Of a DNA stretch of 64,000 bases, positions 51,312 to 60,406 are shown piece after piece. The notes under the pieces are model-generated. The model did no database searches and was not told the DNA's origin. It saw nothing but the letters and a program-made list of their open reading frames with translations. Numbering within the stretch: the stretch's first letter is position 1; the number at the start of each line of letters is the position of its first letter. The translations under genes and the position numbers were made by a program. Source of the DNA: Bog-473 sp049513455 (GTDB taxonomy: Bacteria; Actinomycetota; Acidimicrobiia; Acidimicrobiales; RAAP-2). The DNA lies in the NCBI GenBank assembly GCA_049513455.1, contig JBEKWB010000010.1, positions 1 through 64,000 on the forward strand, in the 5' to 3' direction.

Positions 51312-52364
51312 ATGATTGACGCAGTGCGCGACTTTGCTGCCAACTCCGTGACCGGCCGGATTCGTTCCGGATCCGGCGATCCAGCCCAGGGGATGGCGGT
51401 TCGCGCGGCCGGGAAGGTGGCGATCGTCGTCTACGACGGGGTAGGGGTGTTCGAGCTCGGAGTGGCCTGCGACGTGTTCGGGAACACCGACCTGACCGAC
51501 CTCGGGGTCCCCTGGTACCGGCTCTCCATCTGTGGCGCCGGCGGCACCACGGTGACCGCCGACGGCGGTCTTCGGATCCAACCGCCGTACGGGCTGGAGA
51601 GGACCCGCCGAGTCGACACCCTGATTGTCCCCCCGACCGACCGACTCGATGAGCTCCCGGTCGAAGTATTCGATGCGCTCCGGCGCGCGCACGCACGTGG
51701 ATGTCGCATCATCTCGTTGTGCACCGGCGCGTTCGTCCTGGCCGAGGCGGGACTGCTCAAGGGCCGGCGCGCCACCACGCATTGGACAGAGTGTGACGAT
51801 CTCGCCCGCCGGTATGCCGACGTGTCGGTCGATCCCGGCGTGTTGTACGTCGACGAGGGCGACATCCTGACGTCGGCGGGGAGCGCGGCCAGCATCGACC
51901 TCTGCCTGTATGTCGTCCGCTGCGACTACGGCAGCGAGATCGCCACCCGGCTGGCGCGCGAACTCGTCGTCCCGCCCCAGCGCGACGGCGGCCAGGCGCA
52001 ATACATCGATACACCGTTGCCGTCTCTCGACAGTTCCAACCTCTTCGCCGACACCATCGCCTGGGTACAGGAGCACTTGAACGAGCCCCTCACCGTTGCC
52101 GATCTGGCCGCCCGATCCGCCATGAGCCCACGGACCTTCGCGCGCCAGTTTCTCGCCGCGATCGGAACCACCCCGCACCAATGGCTCCAGCGCCAGCGGG
52201 TACATCTGGCGCAACGGCTCCTCGAGACGAGCGACTTCTCTATCGAGTCTGTAGCGGCGGGCAGTGGCTTCTGCACCGCCGGCAACCTCCGCAAGCACTT
52301 CAGCCGGATCATGCACACCAGCCCCCAGGCCTACCGGCGAACCTTCCAGCACCGGAACGGCTGA
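51312..52364 (+). CDS. GlxA-family AraC-type transcriptional regulator
   Basis: The 350-aa protein has an N-terminal DJ-1/PfpI-like domain (VAIVVYDGVGVFELGVACDV; CTGAFVLAEAGLL with the nucleophile-like Cys) and a C-terminal AraC helix-turn-helix pair (TVADLAARSAMSPRTFARQF and SIESVAAGSGFCTAGNLRKH). Regulators of this type respond to quaternary amines or arginine-like effectors in some bacteria, but not here by proof. ATG at 51312 is the earliest well-placed start; a later M in MAVRAAGK is possible. It may control the nearby crotonase at 52434. Confidence 0.88.
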   Translation: MIDAVRDFAANSVTGRIRSGSGDPAQGMAVRAAGKVAIVVYDGVGVFELGVACDVFGNTDLTDLGVPWYRLSICGAGGTTVTADGGLRIQPPYGLERTRRVDTLIVPPTDRLDELPVEVFDALRRAHARGCRIISLCTGAFVLAEAGLLKGRRATTHWTECDDLARRYADVSVDPGVLYVDEGDILTSAGSAASIDLCLYVVRCDYGSEIATRLARELVVPPQRDGGQAQYIDTPLPSLDSSNLFADTIAWVQEHLNEPLTVADLAARSAMSPRTFARQFLAAIGTTPHQWLQRQRVHLAQRLLETSDFSIESVAAGSGFCTAGNLRKHFSRIMHTSPQAYRRTFQHRNG

Positions 52365-52433
52365 CCACGGCCGAAGGTCCGGCCCCAAGGTCCCGAAAAC
52401 TCACCGGCCCTCCCAAGTGACAGACTCGGGGTC

Positions 52434-53216
52434 GTGGAAGATATCCTGCTTGTAGAAGTGTCCCACCGGGTGGCGACTGTCACCCTCAACCGCCCGACCG
52501 TCCGCAACGCGTTGAATGGCGCCCTGCGCCGCACACTCCCCACCGCCATGGAGAGCCTGGACCACGACGAATCCGTCGACGTCATCATCCTCACGGGTGC
52601 TGATCCTGCCTTCTGCGCGGGCGTGGACCTCAAGGAGCTCGGCGGAGGGAGTGGTGGAGGCGAGGGGGAGATACGCGAGTTGATCGAGGGAGGGAACCCC
52701 TTCGGCCCCGTCTCCAAGCCCGTCATCGGAGCCGTCAACGGCGTCGCAGTCACGGGCGGATTCGAGCTCGCACTCAACTGCGACTTTCTCATCGCTTCCG
52801 AACGGGCGAGCTTCGCCGACACGCACGCACGCGTGGGAATTCAGCCGGGGTGGGGTCTGACGGTCCTACTTCCCCAGGCCGTCGGTTTGCGCCGCGCCCG
52901 GGAGATGAGCACGACCGGCAACTTCGTGGACGCCCGGACCGCACTGGAGTGGGGTCTGGTGAACCGCATCGTCGCGCATGATGACCTCCTCCCCACCTGT
53001 CGCGCTCTGGCCGCGGACATCGTCTCGAACGACCAGGCCGGTGTGCGCCGGATCCTGCGCACCTACGCGGAGGCCGCCGCGATCACCACCGTCCCGGCCC
53101 AACGGTTGGAAGCCGCAGTCTCGGCGGAATGGCTCCGCTCGGGTGGAGGCCGGCCCGAAGAGGTCGAACGCCGTCGCAAGGCAATTATCGAACGGGGGCG
53201 TACGCAGGTGGGGTAG
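52434..53216 (+). CDS. Enoyl-CoA hydratase-family protein, one catalytic Glu replaced
   Basis: The 260-aa crotonase has VAVTGGFELALNCDFLIASE, keeping the first catalytic Glu. The second Glu position reads FADTHARVGIQPGWG, where His/Ala occupy the place of PE. This occurs in isomerase-like or poorly characterised crotonases. GTG start at 52434. It lies 69 bases downstream of the GlxA-type regulator and convergent with the methyltransferase. Confidence 0.87.
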   Translation: MEDILLVEVSHRVATVTLNRPTVRNALNGALRRTLPTAMESLDHDESVDVIILTGADPAFCAGVDLKELGGGSGGGEGEIRELIEGGNPFGPVSKPVIGAVNGVAVTGGFELALNCDFLIASERASFADTHARVGIQPGWGLTVLLPQAVGLRRAREMSTTGNFVDARTALEWGLVNRIVAHDDLLPTCRALAADIVSNDQAGVRRILRTYAEAAAITTVPAQRLEAAVSAEWLRSGGGRPEEVERRRKAIIERGRTQVG

Positions 53217-53226
53217 GCAGCGTGCG

Positions 53227-53904
53227 TCAGCCGCCAGCGAACGGCCGGGTGAACTGAAAGAGAAGCTTCTTCTCGTTGTAGTAGTCGAGCCACTCCAACA
53301 CCCTGGGTGCCTGCGCAGATATCGGTACAAAGCCAATGTCCAGCCGGGAGGCCGCGACCTCGAATCCCGCCGCCGCGAACGAGGCGGCAACCCCGTCGAC
53401 ATCATGGAGTGGGGGCAACCTCAGCTCGACCGCATGCTCTCCATGCCACTCGGCCATCAGTGGGCTCGTCGCATGTACCCCCATCACGGCATAGTACGAG
53501 CCGCCCGGCACAAGGGCCCCGTGAACCGAGTCGGCGTGGGCGCGCAGATCGGAGATGAGGTACATCACCTCGTGACTGAACGCCACGTCGAAACGGCCCC
53601 AACGCAGCGGAATGTTCCCGGCCGCATCGAACCGCAAGGGTCGCGGCCCCGCCAGGCGGCGGGCGTCGGCGATCGCGGCCTCGGCAGGGTCGTATCCGCA
53701 CCCTTCGGCGATGTGGCAACTGTCGTAGAGCATCCGCAGGAATCCTCCACGGTTGCATCCGATGTCAAGTACCCGCCGGCCGGCCAGGTCGGAATCGACG
53801 GCTTTGACCATCGCCTCCCAGACGAAGCGATGTTCGTCCTGCATCGCCTCGTCCTCGGCGGCGCTCCGCCAGTAAGAGGGCTCGTTGCCGGGCACGTGGG
53901 CCAC
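53227..53904 (-). CDS. Class I SAM-dependent methyltransferase
   Basis: The 225-aa protein has the SAM motif RRVLDIGCNRGGFLRML at about 42-58, an acidic follow-up YDPAEAAIADARRL and the catalytic-region FDVAFSHEVMYLISDL. It transfers a methyl group to an unknown acceptor. GTG at 53904 was chosen as the first start of the conserved block; another GTG at 53895 is possible. It is convergent with the crotonase and divergent from another crotonase gene. Confidence 0.83.
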   Translation of the reverse strand: MAHVPGNEPSYWRSAAEDEAMQDEHRFVWEAMVKAVDSDLAGRRVLDIGCNRGGFLRMLYDSCHIAEGCGYDPAEAAIADARRLAGPRPLRFDAAGNIPLRWGRFDVAFSHEVMYLISDLRAHADSVHGALVPGGSYYAVMGVHATSPLMAEWHGEHAVELRLPPLHDVDGVAASFAAAGFEVAASRLDIGFVPISAQAPRVLEWLDYYNEKKLLFQFTRPFAGG

Positions 53905-54034
53905 TCTATGCCGATGGGATCGGCGGGTGCGGCTCCCAATACGAGGGATCGTGGCTTGACGAATGGTGCCGCGCGGATTTGACTTCCGTCCGCAGAGGAC
54001 GGACCGCGAAACCGTTTTGCGGAGTTGACGTGAG

Positions 54035-54868
54035 ATGAGGGGGAGGATGGGCGACAACGAGGTGAGGGCACGGCCCCCCGAAGGCGATTGGTTGGGAACG
54101 CCCTACCTCCGCTTCGAGCGGCACGGCAGCCTGGCGCACTGCATCATCGACCGCCCGGAACGGCGCAACGCGCTGACGGCTGCGATGTATTTCGGTATCC
54201 GTTACGCCATCGACCGGGTGAACGCCGAGGTGTCGCTGGCTGGTCTGATCATCACCGGCACCGGGGACGTCTTCATCCCGGGCGGTGACCTTGGTGCCGA
54301 TCCGGTAGACGATTGGGGTGGGCCCGGATTATTCGGCATGGACAACGTGCCGTTCGACGCCGTGCGACGGTCGCTCAAACCGGTGGTCAGCGCGGTGAAC
54401 GGGCTGGCCCAGGGCGGCGGCCTGCTCATCGCCATGCTCTCCGATGTGGCCCTCGCAGTCGACACCGCTACCTTCCGCGCACCCGAGTTGTACCGCGGTA
54501 TCGCCGACATGGGGTACGCCACCTACCTTCCCGCGCAGATCGGGCCGGCCCGAGCCCGGGACATGCTGTTCACGGGGCGCGTCGTCACGGCCGGCGAGGC
54601 GCTGGAGTGGGGCCTGATCGCCCGAGTCACCTCACCGGAGCGGCTGATGGCGGAGGCTACCGATGCCCTCGAGTGGTGCTGCCGCTGCGCCCCTTCGGCC
54701 TTCACCGAAGTCAAGCGGGCCATCAACGACGTCTACGGTACCTACGACCGCATGACCATGGACAAGAGCATACGAGGCCCTGAAGCTCTGGAGGGCTGGC
54801 GGGCCTTTCGTGATCGCCGCAACCCGACCTGGGTACCCGACGACCTCCGGCTCGAGGGCCGGCTGTGA
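54035..54868 (+). CDS. Enoyl-CoA hydratase/isomerase-family protein, first catalytic Glu absent
   Basis: The 277-aa crotonase has HCIIDRPERRNALTAAMYFG, LIITGTGDVFIPGGDLG and VNGLAQGGGLLIAMLSDVA. The first catalytic Glu position is replaced (GGLLIAM), while FRAPELYRGI keeps the second. An isomerase or hydrolase role is therefore as likely as hydration. ATG at 54035 was chosen; an ATG at 54047 has its purine-rich site too close. Its stop is one base from the convergent flavoprotein stop. Confidence 0.85.
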   Translation: MRGRMGDNEVRARPPEGDWLGTPYLRFERHGSLAHCIIDRPERRNALTAAMYFGIRYAIDRVNAEVSLAGLIITGTGDVFIPGGDLGADPVDDWGGPGLFGMDNVPFDAVRRSLKPVVSAVNGLAQGGGLLIAMLSDVALAVDTATFRAPELYRGIADMGYATYLPAQIGPARARDMLFTGRVVTAGEALEWGLIARVTSPERLMAEATDALEWCCRCAPSAFTEVKRAINDVYGTYDRMTMDKSIRGPEALEGWRAFRDRRNPTWVPDDLRLEGRL

Positions 54869-54869
54869 C

Positions 54870-56051
54870 TCAGAGTCCTAACCGGTCTCCTGCGATGCCG
54901 AGATAGACCTGTGCCGCGTCGGTGTAGGTCTTCTCGCCGATGAAGACGTGCTGGGTTCCGGAGTACATGTCACGAAAGGCGCGCTCGAGGCGGCTCCCCT
55001 CGCGAATGGCCGCGGTGCCGGCGGCCAGGTGGGCCCACTGCACGATCTCGCGACTCGACTCGGTGGCATAGGTGGCGGCTACCCGCATGTCGGCCCGCAT
55101 AGTCGGGGTGAGCGCATTTCCGTTCGCCACCGCCTCCTCCACCTGGCTGAAGGTGTCCACCACCAGCAAACGCGCGGCCTTCCACATGGCCAAATGATGC
55201 GACAGGTTCCGTTGAAAGCTGTCGCGGTGGGCCAACGATGCCGCATCCCCCATACGCACCTTGGATTGGGCCAACTCGGCGACGTCGTCCAGCATGCTCT
55301 TCGCCACCCCGAGCGCCCATGAGGCGTGTCCCGCCGCCGTGACGGGTATGAGCCCCATGAAAAAGATCGGCGATTCCCCCCGGAGGGGCGTCTGGCACAT
55401 CAACTCAAATGTGCGGCCTGCCGGCACGTACAGATCCCGGACGTTGTAGTCGTACGAACCGGTCCCCTTCAGCCCCTGCACATACCATCCGTCGGTGAAA
55501 ACAATCTCCTCACGAGGAATGACCGCCACCATGAGTCGCGGCAAGCCGTCGTCTCCCAGCGGCATTTCGCCCTTGACGGTCGCGATGAACCCCGCGCAGA
55601 CATACTCGGCATGCCCGGTACCCGAGCCGAAGTTCCATGCGCCGGTGAGGCTGTATCCACCGTCAACGGTCTCCCCGAGTCCGTTGGGGAAGAACTGGCC
55701 GCCGGCCGTGACGCGATTCTCGTGTTGCGTGAAGACCTCCTTGAAGCCCTCGTCGGGTAGGTAGGCGGCGCAAACCGCGGCCGAGGGGAAGTTGGCGATC
55801 CCGACCCATCCGAGCGATCCGTCCTGCCAGGCCAGCTCGATCCAGGTATCGATCATCTCCGCGAGGCTCGGCTCGCTGCCACCGGCCGCCTTCGGATTGG
55901 CCCACTGCATGAGTCCGCTCTGCCACAGCGCCTCCACGGTCCGCGGGCTCAGGGTGCGGCTCGCCTCGGAAACAGCCGCCTCCTGCGCCGTCACGTCGCG
56001 CAGAGAGCGAGCCGCCTCAACTCCGTCGACTACCACCGCGTGGGACGTCAC
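54870..56051 (-). CDS. Acyl-CoA dehydrogenase-like flavoprotein
   Basis: The 393-aa protein has the acyl-CoA dehydrogenase fold: N-terminal helical region with TLSPRTVEALWQSGLMQWAN, middle beta domain with GGYSLTGAWNFGSGTGHAEY, then C-terminal helices with WAHLAAGTAAIREGSRLERA. It resembles the flavin monooxygenase branch (HsaA/DszC-type, which uses reduced FMN) rather than true dehydrogenases, since no catalytic Glu is evident. GTG at 56051. It is just upstream-adjacent to the D-aminoacylase-type gene on the same strand and may share its transcript. Confidence 0.82.
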   Translation of the reverse strand: MTSHAVVVDGVEAARSLRDVTAQEAAVSEASRTLSPRTVEALWQSGLMQWANPKAAGGSEPSLAEMIDTWIELAWQDGSLGWVGIANFPSAAVCAAYLPDEGFKEVFTQHENRVTAGGQFFPNGLGETVDGGYSLTGAWNFGSGTGHAEYVCAGFIATVKGEMPLGDDGLPRLMVAVIPREEIVFTDGWYVQGLKGTGSYDYNVRDLYVPAGRTFELMCQTPLRGESPIFFMGLIPVTAAGHASWALGVAKSMLDDVAELAQSKVRMGDAASLAHRDSFQRNLSHHLAMWKAARLLVVDTFSQVEEAVANGNALTPTMRADMRVAATYATESSREIVQWAHLAAGTAAIREGSRLERAFRDMYSGTQHVFIGEKTYTDAAQVYLGIAGDRLGL

Positions 56052-56082
56052 GCGCCCTGCCCGGGCACCTGGAACGGAGCCA

Positions 56083-57786
56083 TCACCCGTTGGCGCTGAG
56101 GACCCGGCCGGGCAACGCACCGGTGAGCTTGCCCTCGCGCTGGACGGCGGTCCCGTTGACGATGGTGGCCCGAAACCCGCCCTCGGGCCGGCGGAGGCGG
56201 AGCGCGCCCCCTGGGAGGTCGGCGACGAACACGTCCTCGTCCCAGTGCAGCTCGTCCAGGGCAAACACGGCGAAGTCGCCGGCCCGACCGGGTTCGATCA
56301 CTCCCCGGTCCTTGAGGCCGAAGACATCAGCCAGGTGCCCGGTGATCTGGTGGACGGCCTCCTCGAGCGTGAAGTCACCCCGCTCACGGACGTGGCGGGT
56401 CAGGAGCAAGGTCGTGTCCCCCGAGGCGCACAGCATCTGCACGTGCGCCCCGGCGTCTGACGAGGTGACGAGTACCCTGTCGTCGGCCAGGACGCCGGCC
56501 ACCGCGTCCACGTTGGAGTTCGCCACGGCGACGGACACGATCCCCGGGCGACACTCGTTGGCCAACGCGAAATCGGCCAGGACGTCCGAAGGATGACCTC
56601 CCCGCTCCGCCACAAGATCAGCCAGGGAGCGGGCGAGCCATCGCTCGTCGGCCGGATTCGTCACCTCGACAATCCGCACCCCCTCAATGCGTCGGGTGGG
56701 GAACATGGCGCGCTCGGTGCGATCCCACTCGGCCCGGGCCGCGTCACGCCACGCCGGATCGGTGAGAAGTGACCGTTTGGCCTCGGTGCCGCGGGCCTCG
56801 ATCACCCGATTCCATCCTTCGGTCATCTGCATGAACATCATCGAGCTATCCCAGTTGAGCCGGAAGTCGACAGGCCGGGGCGACAACTGCGGCCAGAATT
56901 CGATCCCCTCCTCGCGGTAGCGCGCCGCCAGGTCCAGCCAACGGCCGGCGGACGCCGGGTTGGACTCGGTGACGACGAACCCCGTCCAGGTGAGCGGGAT
57001 GCCACGAGGGCCACACCGCTGGGCCAACCGGTCCATCCCCACCTCGGGAGTGGCTCCGGTCAGGTCGGGCACGAACTCCACCAAACCATGGCCGTGCGCC
57101 GCGATGACGTCCAGCAAGGCGTCGAACTCGTCGTCGTCAGCAAATCGCGACGGCACAGGGCGGCCGCTCCGGTCCTTGTCGAAGAAGGAGGTGGACAGGC
57201 CCCATGCCCCCTCCGTCATGGCGTCGTCGAGTATCTGCGCCATGAGCCTGCGCTCGTCGGCAGTGGCGGCCCGCTCCCAGGCGTCGTCGCCCATCACGAC
57301 CAGCCGGAGCGGGGAATGACCCATGAGCGCCGCGATATTCACGCCCGCCCCCCGGGTGTCGACGGCGTCGCGGTAACCGGCATAGTCGGTCCAAGTCCAT
57401 GGGACATTGTTCGTCAGCGCATCCAACGGTATGTCCTCGACGTAGGAGAACATGTCGGCAATGGGGCCGCGCTGGGCCTCGTTGACCGGAAAAAGCGAGA
57501 GCGAGCAGTTCCCCACCAGTGCGGTGGTCACCCCGTGTTGGCTGTTGGGGTCGCAGGCGGGGTCCCAGAACAGCTGGGCATCGAAATGGGTGTGCATGTC
57601 CAGGAAGCCGGGAGCGACCACACATCCACTGGCGTCGAGCTCCCCCTCGCCCTCCGGGGTGAGCGACGGTCCGACCTCCACGATCCGCCCAGCCCGAACT
57701 CTCACATCGGCCTCGAACGGGGGCGCACCGGTGCCGTCGACGACTGTTCCACCTCTGAGAAGGAGGTCGTTCTGTTCGGGGGCCAT
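56083..57786 (-). CDS. N-acyl-D-amino-acid deacylase/dihydroorotase-like amidohydrolase
   Basis: The 567-aa metal-dependent amidohydrolase has LLLRGGTVVDGTGAPPFEAD, the metal motif FLDMHTHFDAQLFWDP, NCSLSLFPVN, a later VTSSDAGAHVQMLC and the C-terminal HLADVFGLKDRGVIEPGRAG. Such enzymes remove acyl groups from D-amino acids or open cyclic amides. ATG 57786 has GGAGAGATCC upstream; the longer frame adds no conserved residues. It could serve amide nitrogen scavenging, in keeping with other genes of the window. Confidence 0.88.
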   Translation of the reverse strand: MAPEQNDLLLRGGTVVDGTGAPPFEADVRVRAGRIVEVGPSLTPEGEGELDASGCVVAPGFLDMHTHFDAQLFWDPACDPNSQHGVTTALVGNCSLSLFPVNEAQRGPIADMFSYVEDIPLDALTNNVPWTWTDYAGYRDAVDTRGAGVNIAALMGHSPLRLVVMGDDAWERAATADERRLMAQILDDAMTEGAWGLSTSFFDKDRSGRPVPSRFADDDEFDALLDVIAAHGHGLVEFVPDLTGATPEVGMDRLAQRCGPRGIPLTWTGFVVTESNPASAGRWLDLAARYREEGIEFWPQLSPRPVDFRLNWDSSMMFMQMTEGWNRVIEARGTEAKRSLLTDPAWRDAARAEWDRTERAMFPTRRIEGVRIVEVTNPADERWLARSLADLVAERGGHPSDVLADFALANECRPGIVSVAVANSNVDAVAGVLADDRVLVTSSDAGAHVQMLCASGDTTLLLTRHVRERGDFTLEEAVHQITGHLADVFGLKDRGVIEPGRAGDFAVFALDELHWDEDVFVADLPGGALRLRRPEGGFRATIVNGTAVQREGKLTGALPGRVLSANG

Positions 57787-57817
57787 GGATCTCTCCCTTG
57801 CGCGCCGGGGGTGCGCC

Positions 57818-59121
57818 TCAGCTTGACAGATCGCCCCGCACTCGACAAACACCGCTCATGGGATCGACTCCGCCATGCTCAGTTTGCCTCGGGCATCGAT
57901 TCCCGCTCACACTCACGAATTCGCCCGGAGCCTCGTGACTCAGGAGTGCCGTCTCGGCGGCTCCGAACCATCTGACCTGCCCCCGGCCGTTCGCCTTCGC
58001 CACATACAGAGCGTGGTCCGCCCGCTCGATCAGGGACTCGACGGTGTGGTCACCCGGTTCTGATACGGCGACCCCGATGCTGCACCCGATCTTCCGACAG
58101 CACCCGTCGCCCTCGACCACCGAGTTCGAAATGAGCTCTGCTATGCGCGTGGCGAGGAGGGCCGGAGCCTCCGAATCGTGCTTTCCGAGCCACCCTACGA
58201 CGAACTCATCCCCACCGAATCGGGCGATGACGTCCGAGGCTCTCGTCGCCGCCCGCAGGGCGTCGGCCACCGCCTTAATCGCCTCATCCCCGCCATCGTG
58301 ACCCAACGAGTCATTGATCTTCTTGAGTTCGTCGAGGTCGATGAACAGTACGGTCAGTACGAGCTCTCCTTGACTCCGACGGGCGCTCGCCAGGTCGAGG
58401 GCAAGAGCTTCGAGAGCCGCTCCGCGATTGAGAAGGCCGGTCAAGGAGTCCCGGGTGGCGCGCTCGATCAGCTCCCCCCTCTGGGTCTCGTTGGCCCGCA
58501 CCGATACCTGGAGCTTGTTGGGTGCCGACTGGAGAGCCGCTCCAGTTTGTCCGGGCAGGGGACGTTGCAGCACGGGGTCGTCGAGCTTCCCCCTGGAAAG
58601 AGCGATGGCCTGTGCCTGCACGGCGCGCAGGGTGGAGGACATCTCGTTGAATGCCCCGGACGCGAGAGAGATCTCCCGCGGCCCGGCCTCGTCGAGTTGG
58701 GGAAATTCGAGCTGGCCTTCTTGCACGGACTTGAGGGCAGAGGCGATACGCGCCAGCGGACGCCGGATGGCCCTACCGAAGGCGAGCACACCCCCGATCG
58801 CTCCCAGAACGAGGAGGAGCATGGAGAGGAACGTGAGCGTGAGGTCCCGCGTGGCTGATCCCGCTTGGCTGGCCGTGGCCACCCGAAGATCCCGAGCGAG
58901 ACATAGCCCTCGAAACGGCTGGAGAGTCGGTCGTGCACCAGCGCATCCCAGGCGGCAGCGCCCTGCGGGCCGAGCGCGGCGGGAAAGTTCGACACCGTCG
59001 CCTCGAACTGCTGGTGACTGATGATGAGGCTCTCGGTCCCTGCGGCAGTCACCGTGCAACCACTTGGCACCCGCTTGGCACCGCGACGGTGAGTCCCGGT
59101 AACCCGCCCTTCCCGGTTCAA
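57818..59121 (-). pseudogene. HAMP-GGDEF protein with frameshifted, shortened N-terminus
   Basis: In the main frame a transmembrane segment (LTFLSMLLLVLGAIGGVLAF), a HAMP-like region (FGRAIRRPLARIASALKSVQ) and a GGDEF domain (TRDSLTGLLNRGAALEALAL, FIDLDELKKINDSLGHDGGD, RFGGDEFVVGW) are intact. The preceding sensor segment (ISHQQFEATVSNFPAALGPQ and DRLSSRFEGYVSLGIFGW) is found in a different frame, joining at about 58880-58900. The first membrane helix is missing too. The cyclase active site is intact, so a shorter protein might still be active. A TTG overlaps the cyanase stop. Confidence 0.65.
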
Positions 59122-59561
59122 TACGTCTTGTACGGGAGGAACTTCCCACTCATGGAGATATTGACCCGGTCTCCGGCCGGATCCTCTTCCCGGGTGATCT
59201 GCATTTTGAAATCAATCGCACTCATGATCCCGTCTCCGAATTCCTCCGAGATGAGCTCTTTGAAGGTGGTGCCGTAGACGCTGACCAGCTCGTAAAAGCG
59301 ATAGATCAGTGGATCCGTCGGAACGAAAGTGGAGAGCGAACCCCGATGGGGAGGAGTTTGCAGGAGCTGGAGGGCCTCGGTGGGAAGCTCGAACAGTGCG
59401 ACCAGCGCCGCCGCTTGGGCGGCGTCGAAGGTCATCTGTCCGAGACAGCCGGCGGTCACCCACTCCTTGCTGGCACCGACGGCAGCGGCGACCTCCGACC
59501 ATTTGAGCCCCTTTTGTACCCTGGTCGTCGCTATGAGATCCGCCAGTTCCGCCCTGTCCAT
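59118..59561 (-). CDS. cynS: Cyanate hydratase (cyanase)
   Basis: The 147-aa protein has the catalytic trio R88 and E91 in YRFYELVSVYG and S114 in GDGIMSAIDF, with the exact 3- and 23-residue spacing of the E. coli enzyme (R96, E99, S122). The N-terminal half is the helical domain (WSEVAAAVGASKEWVTAGCL). It converts cyanate and bicarbonate to ammonia and CO2 (via carbamate). It has no cynT or transporter nearby. In the same window as a guanidine carboxylase, it adds to small-nitrogen scavenging. ATG 59561 is the usual family start. Confidence 0.93.
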   Translation of the reverse strand: MDRAELADLIATTRVQKGLKWSEVAAAVGASKEWVTAGCLGQMTFDAAQAAALVALFELPTEALQLLQTPPHRGSLSTFVPTDPLIYRFYELVSVYGTTFKELISEEFGDGIMSAIDFKMQITREEDPAGDRVNISMSGKFLPYKTY

Positions 59562-59745
59562 GGTGCACTCCCTCTGTTGTTTCTTCCGATGACCCACGAT
59601 GGCGTCACGGAGCATCGGGGTCAAGTGAAGGCAGATTTATCGGAACGAGTGGTGGCGCGGCTCTGCTCTCCTTTCGCCGACCTGGGATCTTTCAGTAATC
59701 TGTGGGGGTGCGGCCCAATGACCACGATCCGCATGCAGACGGCGC

Positions 59746-60393
59746 ATGGCGCAACACGAGGTAACGCCTGCCGATGCGGTCACCGCATGGTCGGGGTGGG
59801 ACGTGCGCGGCGGTGCCAAGGCTGCGGCCGCCGAAGCTTTGGCCCGCTCTTTCCCCCGCGAATCCGATGCAGAGGAGGATTACGAACTCCTCGCCGTCGC
59901 CGCACGTGGCTTTAGGCCTCCCCGATTTCTGAGTGCTGCCGACCTACCCGGAACGGACCACGACGACCACGAGGACGAAGGTCGCGAGGGCCTCAGGATG
60001 ACCTGGTCGTTGCTGTACCGCCGCGTCGCAGAGACTGGGCCCCCTTTGGTCGCGCCCTACGCGATCTACCTTCTGGGCGTCAATCCCCCGGGTGACGCGC
60101 CGGAGGCAGATCTTGATATTTTCAATGACTTCTATACGAACGTCCATATGCCCGAGGTGGCCGAACGCCGTCACGCACTTCGCGCCGTGCGGTATGAGCT
60201 TCTCCGCGAGATCCGACCCCCCTATCAGGGAGCGCCCCGCTTCCTCGCCTTCTACGAGGTCGACGAAGCAAGTGCGTCGAACCGGAGGCACGTCGGACCT
60301 CCGTACACCTCTGGTCCGGAGGTCTGGCAACGCCATCGGACGCCGTGGCGGCTCTGGTACCGCCGACTCCCCGCGGAGAATGGCACCCCGTGA
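59746..60393 (+). CDS. EthD-like dimeric alpha-beta barrel protein
   Basis: The 215-aa protein has an N-terminal part of unclear nature and a C-terminal EthD-like ferredoxin fold around FNDFYTNVHMPEVAERRHAL and GAPRFLAFYEVDEAS. Similar proteins act as small-ligand binders or monooxygenase partners. The start is uncertain because the N-terminal third has no recognised domain. It is convergent with the nitronate monooxygenase. Confidence 0.7.
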   Translation: MAQHEVTPADAVTAWSGWDVRGGAKAAAAEALARSFPRESDAEEDYELLAVAARGFRPPRFLSAADLPGTDHDDHEDEGREGLRMTWSLLYRRVAETGPPLVAPYAIYLLGVNPPGDAPEADLDIFNDFYTNVHMPEVAERRHALRAVRYELLREIRPPYQGAPRFLAFYEVDEASASNRRHVGPPYTSGPEVWQRHRTPWRLWYRRLPAENGTP

Positions 60394-60406
60394 GGTCGTT
60401 GGGCCT

